Made by a program: the position numbers and the translations under genes. A DNA stretch of 64,000 bases from Nitrospirales bacterium LBB_01 (GTDB lineage Bacteria; Nitrospirota; Thermodesulfovibrionia; Thermodesulfovibrionales; Magnetobacteriaceae): positions 248,001-312,000 of the forward strand of contig CP049016.1 of the NCBI GenBank assembly GCA_004376055.2. The letters are read 5' to 3'. Positions within the stretch are counted from its first letter, which is position 1; every line of letters starts with the position of its first letter. A model generated the notes under the pieces. The model had not been told where the DNA came from. It saw nothing but the letters and a program-made list of their open reading frames with translations, and searched no databases. Of this stretch, positions 1 to 8,202 are shown piece by piece.

Positions 1-96
1 TCCAAAACAAGCAACAACATAGCTTGCCGACATTATAGCTTTAAACGAGCTGGCTTGTCAATACAAACTGCAAAGTTAAATGTGTGATAAAACATC

Positions 97-420
97 TTAA
101 AAACACGTTGAAATTGCTTGAATCAGATCATCCTGAATAATTGGTTTTATGACAACAGCTCTAACAGTCGCTGGCCTGTGTCTTTCGTCATTGTATGCCG
201 TTGTCACTATAATTGGAACATCTGAGGAGTGTTCCCTAATTTTTTCAATCATTTCAAATCCGTTCATAAGCGGCATCTCTAAATCTGTTATGCCGTTTTC
301 CGCAATATGAATTGTTTTTACCCTCCTTTTAATAAATTTCCCAAGTGATTCTCTTGTTATAAACTCATCCTCTACATAAAGCACCGTCAGCTCTTTTAAT
401 CTCTCCGAAATATCCATCAT
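97..420 (-). CDS. CheY-like receiver domain with internal deletions
   Basis: A stand-alone 107-aa receiver (REC) domain. The acidic pair (VED) near residue 17, the phospho-acceptor Asp in ITDLEMP and the conserved Lys in IKP are all present. Compared with the receiver of the kinase at 51293-52786, about 15 residues are missing between AENG and ITD. That removes helix 2 and the start of strand 3. The segment before the IKP motif is also shortened and diverged. The reading frame is kept throughout. It lies 37 bp downstream of panB on the same strand, so it may be co-transcribed. It could be a decaying gene or a minimal receiver; a receiver lacking helix 2 would be unlikely to fold normally. No output domain is seen. 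Confidence 0.6.
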   Translation of the reverse strand: MMDISERLKELTVLYVEDEFITRESLGKFIKRRVKTIHIAENGITDLEMPLMNGFEMIEKIREHSSDVPIIVTTAYNDERHRPATVRAVVIKPIIQDDLIQAISTCF

Positions 421-457
421 TGTTGTCTCCAGTACCGTATCCCAAATCTTTTACCCA

Positions 458-1258
458 TTACTTAAAACTTTCCTTCTCTGATGGAAAAACGCCGCCCTTT
501 ACCTCATCCCTATACGTACAAAGCGCCTTAAGAGCATCTTCTTTCAGGTTAGCGTACCGCTTGGCAAATCGCGGCATAAAACGCTCAAACAGCCCTATCA
601 CATCATGGAGAACCAGAATTTGCCCGTCACAGTGGACTCCAGCACCGATTCCTATAGTTGGAATTGACAGTTTCTCGGTTATCTCCTTAGCAAGCCCAGA
701 GGGAACCGCCTCTATAACCATGCTGAACACCCCGGCATCTTCAAGCATAAGGGCATCCTCAAGGAGCCTCACCCTGGCCTCATTGGTTTTCCCTTGAACC
801 TTAAAACCACCAATTCTGTAAATAGCCTGCGGCGTAAGCCCAATGTGTGCCATCACTGGAATCTCGGCGGCTATCATTGCCCTTATCTGAGGCAGTATCT
901 CACGTCCCCCTTCAGTCTTAACTGCCTGAGCGCCTCCCTCTTTTATGAATCTGCCTGCGTTTCTGACAGCCTCTTCTACCGACACCTGATACGACATATA
1001 TGGCATATCCCCTATGACAAGAGCATTTGTAACAGCGCGTGAGACAATACGTGTGTGGTAAATCATCTCATCCATAGTGACAGGCAACGTGTTTTCAAGC
1101 CCCTGCACTACCATAGAAAGAGAATCCCCAACGAGTATCCCCTCAAAACCCGCCTCATCAACTATACGCCCAAACGCATAGTCATAGGCTGTCATGAGGG
1201 CAAGTTTTTGTCCCTTTATCTTTCTGTCAAGAAAATCGCTTATACTTATTCTTGCCAT
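458..1258 (-). CDS. panB: 3-methyl-2-oxobutanoate hydroxymethyltransferase
   Basis: First committed step of pantothenate synthesis: it transfers a hydroxymethyl group from 5,10-methylene-THF to alpha-ketoisovalerate to give ketopantoate in the cytoplasm. The 266-aa length is standard for PanB. Visible family motifs are GILVGDSLSMVVQG near residue 40 (metal-binding Asp), VKTEGG near residue 113, EAVPSG near residue 183 (catalytic Glu) and IGIGAGVHCDGQ near residue 202. Its methylene-THF substrate links it to the folate genes just upstream (metF, metV, folD). It follows metF by 65 bp, and the gap holds a short dispersed repeat. panC and panD are not in the window. Confidence 0.96.
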   Translation of the reverse strand: MARISISDFLDRKIKGQKLALMTAYDYAFGRIVDEAGFEGILVGDSLSMVVQGLENTLPVTMDEMIYHTRIVSRAVTNALVIGDMPYMSYQVSVEEAVRNAGRFIKEGGAQAVKTEGGREILPQIRAMIAAEIPVMAHIGLTPQAIYRIGGFKVQGKTNEARVRLLEDALMLEDAGVFSMVIEAVPSGLAKEITEKLSIPTIGIGAGVHCDGQILVLHDVIGLFERFMPRFAKRYANLKEDALKALCTYRDEVKGGVFPSEKESFK

Positions 1259-1279
1259 GTCATGCCCTTAGTGATATTT

Positions 1280-1312
1280 CATCTGTGTCCATCTGCGTCA
1301 TCTGCGGATTAG
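1280..1312. repeat. Half copy of a dispersed ATCTGCG repeat
   Basis: The stretch carries iterated CATCTGTGT / CATCTGCGT / CATCTGCGGATTA blocks. The same blocks occur in inverted pairs at 6163-6226 and 52827-52887. Here only one arm is present, in the panB-metF gap. It is a non-coding dispersed element of unknown function. Confidence 0.6.
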
Positions 1313-1323
1313 TCCTTTAGCTA

Positions 1324-2211
1324 CTAAAGCAGCCCCGCTCTTTCTAAAATTATCGGAACCTTATCCTCCATACCAATAGCCATGATATGAACCCCGTCAC
1401 AGATTTTTTCCTCTTTCAACTGTCTGATATGCCGTGCGGTTATATTGAGTCCGGTATCCAGCGCTTTTTCCTTTCCAGCTGCCTTCATCTCGTCTATCAA
1501 CTCCTGCGGCACTTTGATTCCGGGAACAAAATTGTTCAGAAAATTAGCCATCCCAGCGCTTTTTAACACTACCAGTCCTGCCATAATTTTTACGGGAAAC
1601 TTACGCGCAAACTTCATAAACTCCTTAAAGTTATCTATGTTGTAGATGGCCTGAGTTTGAAAGAAATTAGCCCCTGCTTTGACTTTCTTTTCAAACTTCA
1701 TCAACTGAGGCTCAATGGGGTTAGACTCAGGGGTCACAACAGCACCCTGAAAAAATGAGGTGGCTCCCTTCATATCGTTACCCGCCATATCTTTTCCGTT
1801 GTTGAGGGCATTGACCACCTGAAGCAGCTGCACACTTTCTATGTCATAAACAGGACGGGCGCTCTTATGGTCTCCGGCGCTTACATGGTCTCCTGTCATA
1901 CAAAGCACATTGCGTATTCCCAACACGCTTGCTCCTAAAAGGTCAGACTGAAGTGCTATGCGGTTTCTGTCACGGCAGGTCATCTGCAAAATCGGCTCAA
2001 GACCGTGCTCAAGAGCCAGCTTACACACTGCAAGGGAGCAGATACGCATAACAGCCGATTGGTTATCGGTTACGTTTACGGCGTCCAGCTTACCCTTCAA
2101 TATCTCCATATCGTGCTTCATCGTTGCTATATCCGTGCCCTTAGGAGGGCCGACCTCGGCAGTAACGACAAATTTCCCTGATTCCAGGGTATCTTTAAAG
2201 CTCATTGTCAT
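1324..2211 (-). CDS. metF: Methylenetetrahydrofolate reductase (MetF)
   Basis: TIM-barrel flavoprotein of the methylene-THF reductase family, 295 aa. It reduces 5,10-methylene-THF to 5-methyl-THF, the last folate step of the methyl branch of the Wood-Ljungdahl pathway and of methionine synthesis. The N-terminal motif TAEVGPPKGTD (catalytic Glu), the VTDNQ segment and the MTCRDRN motif are intact. It starts 17 bp after metV, the partner zinc/iron-sulfur subunit, as in acetogens with the MetVF-type enzyme. An AAGGAGA ribosome-binding site precedes two possible ATGs (2211 and 2205). No C-terminal regulatory domain is present. Confidence 0.93.
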   Translation of the reverse strand: MTMSFKDTLESGKFVVTAEVGPPKGTDIATMKHDMEILKGKLDAVNVTDNQSAVMRICSLAVCKLALEHGLEPILQMTCRDRNRIALQSDLLGASVLGIRNVLCMTGDHVSAGDHKSARPVYDIESVQLLQVVNALNNGKDMAGNDMKGATSFFQGAVVTPESNPIEPQLMKFEKKVKAGANFFQTQAIYNIDNFKEFMKFARKFPVKIMAGLVVLKSAGMANFLNNFVPGIKVPQELIDEMKAAGKEKALDTGLNITARHIRQLKEEKICDGVHIMAIGMEDKVPIILERAGLL

Positions 2212-2228
2212 AGTCTCCTTCTGTCACC

Positions 2229-2912
2229 TTATTTTTTGTCCTTACGATCGCCCTCGGCGGCATCCCCTCTGGTGTATAGCTTGTGAGGGGCCTGTTTAGC
2301 CGACCAGTCCTTAGGCGGAAGAATTTCTGTCATTTTGTCAAGTTCACCGAGTCTCTTCTGGCGCTCATATATTCTCACCCAAGCGCACTTAATCTCGGCG
2401 CTGACCTCACAGTTGCCGTCCTTTGTACCTCCGCAGGGGCCGTTTAGCAAACCCTTCGGGCAGTTAGTTACCGGGCAAATGCCTCCTGTCATATCCAGCA
2501 CACATTCGCCGCACAGCGTACATCTCTCGTCAAACATCTGAAAGCGTGTCATGTTCCCTAAAAACATGGTGTCATTTGACGGATACACCGCCTTATCAGG
2601 ATATATCTCTACGGCAGACTGGGTACCTGCGCCGCAAGACATAACCACTATGGCGTCAGTTTTATCCAACGCATCCTTGTCCTTTTTTAACTCTACTTTT
2701 GTCCCCAGCGTCTGACAGCCGGTCTTAGGAACAATCATACCGGTAACAGTTTTTCCCTTAGCTTTCAGATCCTCAGCCATCTCCTTTAGAGCCTCATCAT
2801 TGCCGGTACCACACAGCGAGGCACACTCCGAACAGCCTATCAGATAAAAACTGTCGTACCTATCCAGAGTTTGCAGAAGTTTACCCCTATCCTTCTTTTT
2901 AGAAATTATCAT
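2229..2912 (-). CDS. metV: MetV-type methylenetetrahydrofolate reductase partner subunit
   Basis: 227-aa protein of the methylene-THF reductase C-terminal (MTHFR_C, MetV) family. It has an N-terminal Cys cluster (GCSECASLCGTG), a mid-chain Cys (MSCGAGTQ) and a ferredoxin-like cluster (CTLCGECVLD, then GICPVTNCPKG and GPCGG), consistent with [4Fe-4S] and zinc binding. In acetogens MetV forms a complex with MetF and connects methylene-THF reduction to iron-sulfur electron carriers. The metV-metF order and tight spacing support that role here. The C-terminus is lysine- and aspartate-rich and probably disordered. Confidence 0.9.
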   Translation of the reverse strand: MIISKKKDRGKLLQTLDRYDSFYLIGCSECASLCGTGNDEALKEMAEDLKAKGKTVTGMIVPKTGCQTLGTKVELKKDKDALDKTDAIVVMSCGAGTQSAVEIYPDKAVYPSNDTMFLGNMTRFQMFDERCTLCGECVLDMTGGICPVTNCPKGLLNGPCGGTKDGNCEVSAEIKCAWVRIYERQKRLGELDKMTEILPPKDWSAKQAPHKLYTRGDAAEGDRKDKK

Positions 2913-2943
2913 GGAATTAATTCCTCCCTTCTTAAACTTTCAT

Positions 2944-3795
2944 CTATTTTAACATATTTTTAGCGGCTTCCACCGTGTTATACATAAGCATGGCTATGGT
3001 CATAGGTCCCACGCCCCCCGGCACCGGAGTTATAAACCCTGCCCGTTCCTTAGCCGCTTCAAACTCAACATCGCCGACAAGTTTGCCGTCAGCGGAGACA
3101 TTTATGCCGACATCAATTACTGTGGCCCCAGGCTTAATCCAATCGCCCTTTACCATCTCAGCCTTACCAACTGCCGCCACCACTATATCTCCTGAAAGAC
3201 AAACATCTTTCAAGTTGGCAGTCTTACTGTGACATATTGTTACAGTAGCGTTTTTCCGAAGGAGCAACAGTGAGACGGGTTTTCCAACAATTACGCTTCG
3301 CCCTACGACAACTGCGTGCTTTCCGGCACAATCCACCCCGTAAGCTTCAATGAGCTTAATGCAGCCATGCGGTGTGCACGGTAAAAACCCTGGCTCATCA
3401 AGCACAAGACGGCCAAGTGAGTCCGGGCCAAAGCCATCCACGTCCTTAAGGGAGGAAATTCTGTGCATGACCTCTTTTTCGCTGAGTTGCTTAGGGAGCG
3501 GCAACTGTACCAGAATCCCATGCACTGCCGGGTCATTATTTAAATCGTCTATTATTTTTAATAGCTCTGCCTGAGTGATAGTGTCAGGCACTTTACAGCC
3601 TATGCTCTTTATACCAAGAGTTTCACAGGTTTTCTCCTTGCTTGCGACATACTTTTTTGACGCCGGATTTTCACCGACTAACACCACTGCAAGCCCAGGC
3701 GTTACCCCCTTTGCCTTAAGCGCATCGACCTCGGACTTCAACGCATCCGTTATCTCCTTTGCCACCCGCTTACCGTCTATTATCGTAGCTGACAT
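2944..3795 (-). CDS. folD: Bifunctional methylene-THF dehydrogenase / methenyl-THF cyclohydrolase
   Basis: FolD interconverts 5,10-methylene-THF, methenyl-THF and 10-formyl-THF. The 283 aa are standard. Visible signatures are YVASKEKTCE with the catalytic Lys near residue 56, DGFGP near residue 120, the Rossmann motif GRSVIVGKPVS near residue 165 and the C-terminal PGGVGPMT near residue 259. An AGGAGG-type site lies just before the ATG. It is followed by metV 31 bp downstream, so folD, metV and metF form a compact C1 unit. Confidence 0.97.
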   Translation of the reverse strand: MSATIIDGKRVAKEITDALKSEVDALKAKGVTPGLAVVLVGENPASKKYVASKEKTCETLGIKSIGCKVPDTITQAELLKIIDDLNNDPAVHGILVQLPLPKQLSEKEVMHRISSLKDVDGFGPDSLGRLVLDEPGFLPCTPHGCIKLIEAYGVDCAGKHAVVVGRSVIVGKPVSLLLLRKNATVTICHSKTANLKDVCLSGDIVVAAVGKAEMVKGDWIKPGATVIDVGINVSADGKLVGDVEFEAAKERAGFITPVPGGVGPMTIAMLMYNTVEAAKNMLK

Positions 3796-3802
3796 TAATT
3801 AA

Positions 3803-4012
3803 ACCTCCTTTATCGTTTTTATTAATTTTTTTTCGTCGGATATAAACCTCCCTGCCTAAAGCACGTGAAAGCCCATTACCCGATACCAAGCCGCATTCAA
3901 TCGTCTAACTTCGTTGGCATACGTCAAAAGCTCCTCAACGTACATAAAAGTACGCCTGCGTCGCTTTCTCCTTGCCGCCTTGTTATACTTCTGACTGCGA
4001 CTTGGCATTAAA
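3803..4012. other. Intergenic stretch with palindromic, element-like sequence
   Basis: A 210-bp gap between folE and folD. No open frame is credible. It contains a short hairpin (CGTAC-ATAAAA-GTACG near 3938-3954) inside a GC-richer block that ends with a TGCGACTTGGCAT-like motif. This looks like a dispersed intergenic repeat rather than a promoter, but only one copy is in the window. Confidence 0.3.
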
Positions 4013-4579
4013 TTAAGTACCCTTTATAAGCTCAAGCATTTCCTCTCGTGTTGACTGTTTAGTTCTGAAAATTCCTCGCACAGCCGATGTTACCACCCTT
4101 GAGCCAGGTTTTTTCAGCCCCCTCATACTTAAACACAAGTGCTCGGCCTCTATTATAACCATTGTTCCACGCGGCTTTAGCGTGTGCATTATAGCGTCGG
4201 CTAATTGAGTTGTCAGCCTCTCTTGCACCTGTAGTCTTTTTGCAAGAAGGTCAAGAGCGCGCGCCAACTCCCCAATCCCTACGATATTTCCCTTATGAGG
4301 AACGTATGCGATATTGGCCTTACCAAAAAACGGCAGGAGATGATGCTCACAGATTGAATAAAACTGAATGTCTTTGAGAATTACCATCTCATCGTGACTT
4401 TCGCCCTCTATTGGAACAAGGATTTCTTCAAACGGGGTTTCCATGCCGGAAAGTATCTCCTCATACATGGCAGCCACACGCTCAGGGGTTCTGCGTATTC
4501 CCGGTCTTTGCGGATCCTCCCCGATTCCCTCTATTATTAGCCTAATGCCTTCTTTTATCTTCTCTCTATCCATTGACAT
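4013..4579 (-). CDS. folE: GTP cyclohydrolase I
   Basis: Converts GTP to dihydroneopterin triphosphate, the entry step of folate (or pterin) synthesis. The family core is clear: [14 protein letters not shown] with the zinc-ligand Cys and His, [11 protein letters not shown], the [12 protein letters not shown] helix and [16 protein letters not shown] with the second zinc Cys. The start at 4579 is preferred because a GAGGT ribosome-binding site lies 5 nt before that ATG; a TTG one codon upstream is also open. The 5' end overlaps the cyclo-ligase gene by 14 bp, which suggests translational coupling. Its product feeds the same folate pool as the neighbouring C1 genes. Confidence 0.96.
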   Translation of the reverse strand: MSMDREKIKEGIRLIIEGIGEDPQRPGIRRTPERVAAMYEEILSGMETPFEEILVPIEGESHDEMVILKDIQFYSICEHHLLPFFGKANIAYVPHKGNIVGIGELARALDLLAKRLQVQERLTTQLADAIMHTLKPRGTMVIIEAEHLCLSMRGLKKPGSRVVTSAVRGIFRTKQSTREEMLELIKGT

Positions 4580-5150
4580 CAATTACCTCAAAGTCCGTGA
4601 CAATCTTGTTAACTCTAACATCGTGGCTTTCTACCGGCACAATTGGCACCACCTGCTCGGCATAACAAATCGCAATAAGGTACGGTCTTTTACTCAAAGC
4701 TGAAATAAAACCGTCATAGTACCCGCCACCATAGCCAAGACGTCCTCCGGCTCTGTCAAAGGCAGCCCCCGGCATTACTATTACATCTATGGAGTTTCCG
4801 TCAATCGGCTCTGATTGAGCGCTGTCAGGCTCTAAAATCCCCATATACCCTAACTTCAAACTGTTGAGGTCGTTTATTTTATAAGCCTCAAGGATGTGCT
4901 TTTCTCTGTCAACCTTTGGTAGAACAACCACCTTTTTCATGTCAAGTGCCCGCTTAATCATAGGAAAGGTGTCCGGCTCTGTTTTAAAAGAGGCAAAGAA
5001 CATGACACAAGCCGCAGCTTGCAGCTTGGCTAAAGAAAACAGGTTTTCTTTAATCATCTCGTCTCTCTGGCTTCTGTCCTCTAAGTTAAGAGAATCTCTG
5101 ACGCTAAGCATCCTTTTCCTCAGGGCTGCCTTTGTTTCTTCGTTTGTCAT
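4566..5150 (-). CDS. 5-formyltetrahydrofolate cyclo-ligase
   Basis: ATP-dependent enzyme converting 5-formyl-THF to 5,10-methenyl-THF (the YgfA/MTHFS family). Motifs are the N-terminal KAALRKRML helix, [10 protein letters not shown], the [24 protein letters not shown] signature and the ending [16 protein letters not shown]. The open frame runs 26 codons further upstream, to 5228. Those codons translate the inverted repeat at 5146-5228 and are not family sequence, so the start at 5150 ([10 protein letters not shown]) is chosen. That gives 194 aa, the usual size. A GGAG lies about 10 nt before this ATG, inside the repeat. It overlaps folE downstream. Confidence 0.92.
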   Translation of the reverse strand: MTNEETKAALRKRMLSVRDSLNLEDRSQRDEMIKENLFSLAKLQAAACVMFFASFKTEPDTFPMIKRALDMKKVVVLPKVDREKHILEAYKINDLNSLKLGYMGILEPDSAQSEPIDGNSIDVIVMPGAAFDRAGGRLGYGGGYYDGFISALSKRPYLIAICYAEQVVPIVPVESHDVRVNKIVTDFEVIDVNG

Positions 5151-5228
5151 TCCCGACTCCGATCGGGAATCCAGTCCTTTAAAACCTTCTTCAAGTGACA
5201 TGGATTCCTGCTTTCGCAGGAATGACAA
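5146..5228. repeat. Palindromic GGATTCC/GGAATGAC dispersed repeat
   Basis: Two hairpin arms (ATTCCCGACTCCGATCGGGAAT and, after about 29 bp, ATTCCTGCTTTCGCAGGAAT) face each other. GTCATTCC marks the left edge and GGAATGAC the right, so the whole unit is an inverted repeat made of two smaller hairpins. The same arms occur in the longer elements at 7952-8170 and 50077-50283. The left arm abuts and partly covers the start codon of the cyclo-ligase gene. Confidence 0.8.
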
Positions 5229-5288
5229 AAGATAATATATTCCATAGTATTATTTCCCTATCTAAAAATTGTACATCCGTTTTGGGCA

Positions 5289-6083
5289 TTAGTGTTTGAC
5301 GGCCTCTGAGACTTTGCTGTCAAGCACATTTTTAATAGCCGCTATATCTTTCAGAGCCGAAGGCGCCGACTTAAAAACTGCCGTTCCCTGCATATCGGCA
5401 TTTGCTATCTCATCGGTAAACCGCACAGAGCCTATTAACTCCATCCCTTCTATGTGTTTTTGTATAAACTCAATATCAGCTTCATTTCTAACCTTACCGG
5501 CAACAACATAAACCTGAGAAATACCAAGCCCCTTTGCCATATCTCTGACAGAAAGCGCCGTTTGAATGCTTCTTTTACCGGGCTCAACTACTACGATAAA
5601 AGCATCCACCCCTTCGGCCGTTCCCCGAGTCAGATGCTCAATCCCTGCCTCCATATCCACTATAACGACGTCGCCACGTTCAACGACAAGGTGTTTTAGA
5701 AGCCGCTTTAAAAACACGTTTTCCGGGCAGTAACACCCAGTTGAGGCCTCCCTCAACTTGCCCATGATAAGAAGTCTTATCCCCTCAGCTGTAGTGCGGC
5801 TGCAAGCCTCCGGTATGTCATCCACCTTTGGGTTTAGCTTAAACACCCCTCCCATTGCTCCGGGATGCGCCCCAGTGCGTTCCGCTATTAGCTCAGCCAT
5901 TTCAGCAATCGGTCTCATACCCTGAATCTCAGAGTCAGTGAAACCAAGCGCCGTTGCCAGATTGGCATCAGGGTCAGCATCGACGGCAATAACCTTTTTG
6001 CCCTCTTTGGCATAAAGGTAACTCAACACAGAGGACAACGTAGTCTTGCCAACTCCCCCTTTACCTGTCACCGCAATTTTCAT
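5289..6083 (-). CDS. cooC: CooC-type ATPase, CO dehydrogenase maturation
   Basis: 264-aa MinD/SIMIBI-class ATPase that assists nickel insertion into CO dehydrogenase or CODH/acetyl-CoA synthase. It carries the deviant Walker A motif GKGGVGKTT at residues 8-16, AVDADPDANLA near residue 33, the CxC dimer motif CYCPEN at residues 117-122 and the DMEAGIEHLTRGT switch region typical of the CooC/AcsF branch. The CODH/ACS structural genes are not in the window. The following genes make C1-folate enzymes of the Wood-Ljungdahl methyl branch, which fits. Its promoter leaves almost no 5' leader. Confidence 0.9.
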   Translation of the reverse strand: MKIAVTGKGGVGKTTLSSVLSYLYAKEGKKVIAVDADPDANLATALGFTDSEIQGMRPIAEMAELIAERTGAHPGAMGGVFKLNPKVDDIPEACSRTTAEGIRLLIMGKLREASTGCYCPENVFLKRLLKHLVVERGDVVIVDMEAGIEHLTRGTAEGVDAFIVVVEPGKRSIQTALSVRDMAKGLGISQVYVVAGKVRNEADIEFIQKHIEGMELIGSVRFTDEIANADMQGTAVFKSAPSALKDIAAIKNVLDSKVSEAVKH

Positions 6084-6090
6084 AAATTGT

Positions 6091-6120
6091 AGTGTAGCAG
6101 TTTGTGGAGATTTATGTCAA
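6091..6120 (-). promoter_or_regulatory. sigma70-type promoter of cooC, short or absent leader
   Basis: Reading the minus strand: TTGACA (6120-6115), an 18-nt spacer, TACACT (6096-6091), then 7 nt to the cooC ATG. Transcription should start at or next to the start codon. No Shine-Dalgarno sequence lies before the ATG. Confidence 0.55.
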
Positions 6121-6162
6121 AACGGACAGGCACCCTTAAAGAAAAGAGCTCTTGAAAAAGAT

Positions 6163-6226
6163 TAATCCGCAGATGACACAGATGAACGCAGATTTAAATC
6201 TGTGAAAATCTGCGCAATCTGCGGAG
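6163..6226. repeat. Inverted pair of the dispersed ATCTGCG repeat
   Basis: AATCCGCAGATGACACAGATG on the left is mirrored by CTGTGAAAATCTGCGCAATCTGCGGAG on the right, around an AGATTTAAATCT centre. The same unit occurs at 52827-52887 and as a half copy at 1280-1312. It lies between cooC and the HDOD gene and could form a long hairpin in RNA. Confidence 0.7.
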
Positions 6227-6261
6227 AAAATCCCTGTTCTGTACCATCCGTTTAGAATTTT

Positions 6262-7824
6262 TTATGTATTATGGCTTTTCTTAATAGCCATAAGCAGGTG
6301 ATCACGGAGGATTTTCAAGGAGGTGAATAATGCCTGAGGAATCTTAATATCTCCGGCATTTGGTTTGTCGGCATAGATTATTCCAATAGGTCTGTCATCC
6401 ACTGTAACGTGAAGCAGCATGAAGGTTTCGGAATCAAACAGTTTCCTGTACCAGTCAGGTATTCTTGATCTGACATTGGGGTCATTTATGTCCTGAATTA
6501 TAATATCGGATCTTTTTGACATCACAAGGTTAAACACGTCGCTTCCACCGGAAAGCTTAAAGTTAAAATCAGGGATTATCTGCTTAATATTATCCCCTAA
6601 ACCATACCGCCCCACCACGTTGAAATCCGCAGTGTTTTTAACGCCAAAGATGACACGGCTAAAACCCATCGCATTGTACATTACCTGAATTATCGCATTT
6701 AAAATATCGTTAAAGGAGCGGCCGTCTGAAATGTATTTGGAAATATCGGCAATTCCCTTGTTTAGCAGACCAACGGCATCTTGGGGCATTTCACGGGGCT
6801 CTGAGCTGTACAACGGTCTTATCTTTTCAGGCTCGGGTTTTTTTACTGCCGCTTTCTTTATGGTATTTTCGTCAAGTTCTCTTAACTGTTCAACGTTAGC
6901 GGTTAGTTTTTCCATAGAAATGGCAGAGGCAACTTTAGGATCAAGCCCCGACATATAATCAGAAAGGTCATGAATGGAGATATCCGCTATCTGCGCTATT
7001 TTGTCTCTTGAGACGTCAAAACAGCCCTTATATCGTTTTATAAATAAAGCAAAGTCCTCACGTGCGTTTCCGGCGTCAGTTGACATCATTATTCTGCTCA
7101 TTTCGTTAGAAAAACACACAATCGCATGTTTTTTATCACTTTCAGATCTGGGAGCAGGCACAATTTTCTCTTTAATAGGTTTCATCGTAAGAATCATCTC
7201 GTTAGAAAAACTCCAATCCTCGGCTATAATTGCGCCTATATCCTCATAGCTTTTACCTAAAACCGTTCTGGATGCCTCCTGCTCGCTTATTTTCTTTTTC
7301 TCCATCATGTGTTTTATTTTTTGTGATTCATAAGGCATGAGGAATGTCACAAGGAGACGGCCTAAGTTATGGAATATGGAGTATATAAATATCTCCTCAG
7401 TGTTTCTAATGCCAGTGGTACCAGCCATTTCCCTTGCTATTGAGCCGCTTAAGTATGAGCCTAAAATCTCCTCTTTAAGACGCATAGCGGAGTTTTTATC
7501 TTTTAAACTTTCAAACAGAAGCAGCGACATGGCAATGTTTTTAACCTTCTCAAAGCCAACAACAAAAACAGCCCTTGATATGGTATCAATCTTGCCGCCA
7601 CTTTGTGCTGAGGCGTAGGCAAAGGTGTTAACTTTTTTCAGAAGCTTATTGGTTATTGAAATATCGTCAAGGATGTCGCCGGTAAGGTCATGAATGGAGG
7701 TCACCTCATGTTTTGACGCTTTCTGGCTTACCATCGTAACCGCACGTGAAAGCGCAGGAAAGTCGCTTGACTCTTGAAGTCTCTTTCTTAAAATGCCTAT
7801 GGAATCTTCCTTCTTCTCAGTCAC
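6262..7824 (-). CDS. HDOD-domain signalling protein with C-terminal GAF domain
   Basis: 520-aa cytoplasmic regulator. Residues about 15-220 match the HDOD fold (FPALSRAV, then the long helical segment KVNTFAYASAQSGG and YSIFHNLGRLLVTFLMP). The linker at about 300-340 is Lys/Glu/Pro-rich. Residues about 355-515 look like a GAF sensor (MGFSRVIFGVKN, LLHVTVDDRPIGIIYADKP). HDOD proteins act as non-enzymatic hubs in chemotaxis, pilus or c-di-GMP signalling; the ligand of the GAF part is unknown. It stands alone, with repeats on both sides. Confidence 0.8.
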   Translation of the reverse strand: MTEKKEDSIGILRKRLQESSDFPALSRAVTMVSQKASKHEVTSIHDLTGDILDDISITNKLLKKVNTFAYASAQSGGKIDTISRAVFVVGFEKVKNIAMSLLLFESLKDKNSAMRLKEEILGSYLSGSIAREMAGTTGIRNTEEIFIYSIFHNLGRLLVTFLMPYESQKIKHMMEKKKISEQEASRTVLGKSYEDIGAIIAEDWSFSNEMILTMKPIKEKIVPAPRSESDKKHAIVCFSNEMSRIMMSTDAGNAREDFALFIKRYKGCFDVSRDKIAQIADISIHDLSDYMSGLDPKVASAISMEKLTANVEQLRELDENTIKKAAVKKPEPEKIRPLYSSEPREMPQDAVGLLNKGIADISKYISDGRSFNDILNAIIQVMYNAMGFSRVIFGVKNTADFNVVGRYGLGDNIKQIIPDFNFKLSGGSDVFNLVMSKRSDIIIQDINDPNVRSRIPDWYRKLFDSETFMLLHVTVDDRPIGIIYADKPNAGDIKIPQALFTSLKILRDHLLMAIKKSHNT

Positions 7825-7951
7825 TGATGCCGCCTTTGCTTAACTTCTAATAAACTCTCTCACACAGTTCCTTGCTAAGCTCTGTATCTACTTATCGTCT
7901 TTTCTGAGTCAGTAGTTTAACACTTTCCACAAATAGTGTCTATTTTTTTAA

Positions 7952-8170
7952 ATGCTTATTGAGTTAACTCCTGTAGATTTTTTTCAGTCAGCAAATGATA
8001 CAGTTAAAAGGACTGGATTCCCGCTCGTAGGCGGGAATGACAAAGGGAAGGGGCGGGAATGACAAAGGGGGGCAATTCCTTTTTTTCTTGTCATTCCTTT
8101 TTTTCTTGTCATTCCTGCGAAGGCAGGAATCCATTTTTTTGTTTGCGGAGCTAACTGCATAGGCAATTTT
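7952..8170. mobile_element. MITE-like non-autonomous element (copy B)
   Basis: An AT-rich element of about 220 bp filling most of the 378-bp gap between the rel and HDOD genes. The left end (GCTTATTGAGTTAACTC) and the reverse complement of the right end (GCCTATGCAGTTAGCTC) match imperfectly, so they act as terminal inverted repeats. Inside are the arms AAAAGGACTGGATTCCCGC and GTCATTCCTGCGAAGGCAG shared with copy C at 50077-50283. The middle differs: here a short GGGAATGACAAAGG unit and a CTTGTCATTCC unit are each repeated. There is no transposase, so mobility would depend on a gene elsewhere. Confidence 0.6.
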
Positions 8171-8202
8171 TTCAATATATGAGCCAATGATTATAATGGC
8201 GC

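Noticed and set aside
420-797. Plus-strand frame opposite panB
   Set aside because: Antisense to a clear panB gene. No ribosome-binding site or family motif was seen.
5150-5228. N-terminal extension of the cyclo-ligase (SFLRKQESM...)
   Set aside because: The extension is a translation of the palindromic repeat, of a kind seen falsely attached to many genes, and not part of the enzyme family.
7984-8187. Minus-strand 67-codon frame in the element between rel and the HDOD gene
   Set aside because: It is a translation of the MITE-like repeat units, seen in similar form from other copies.
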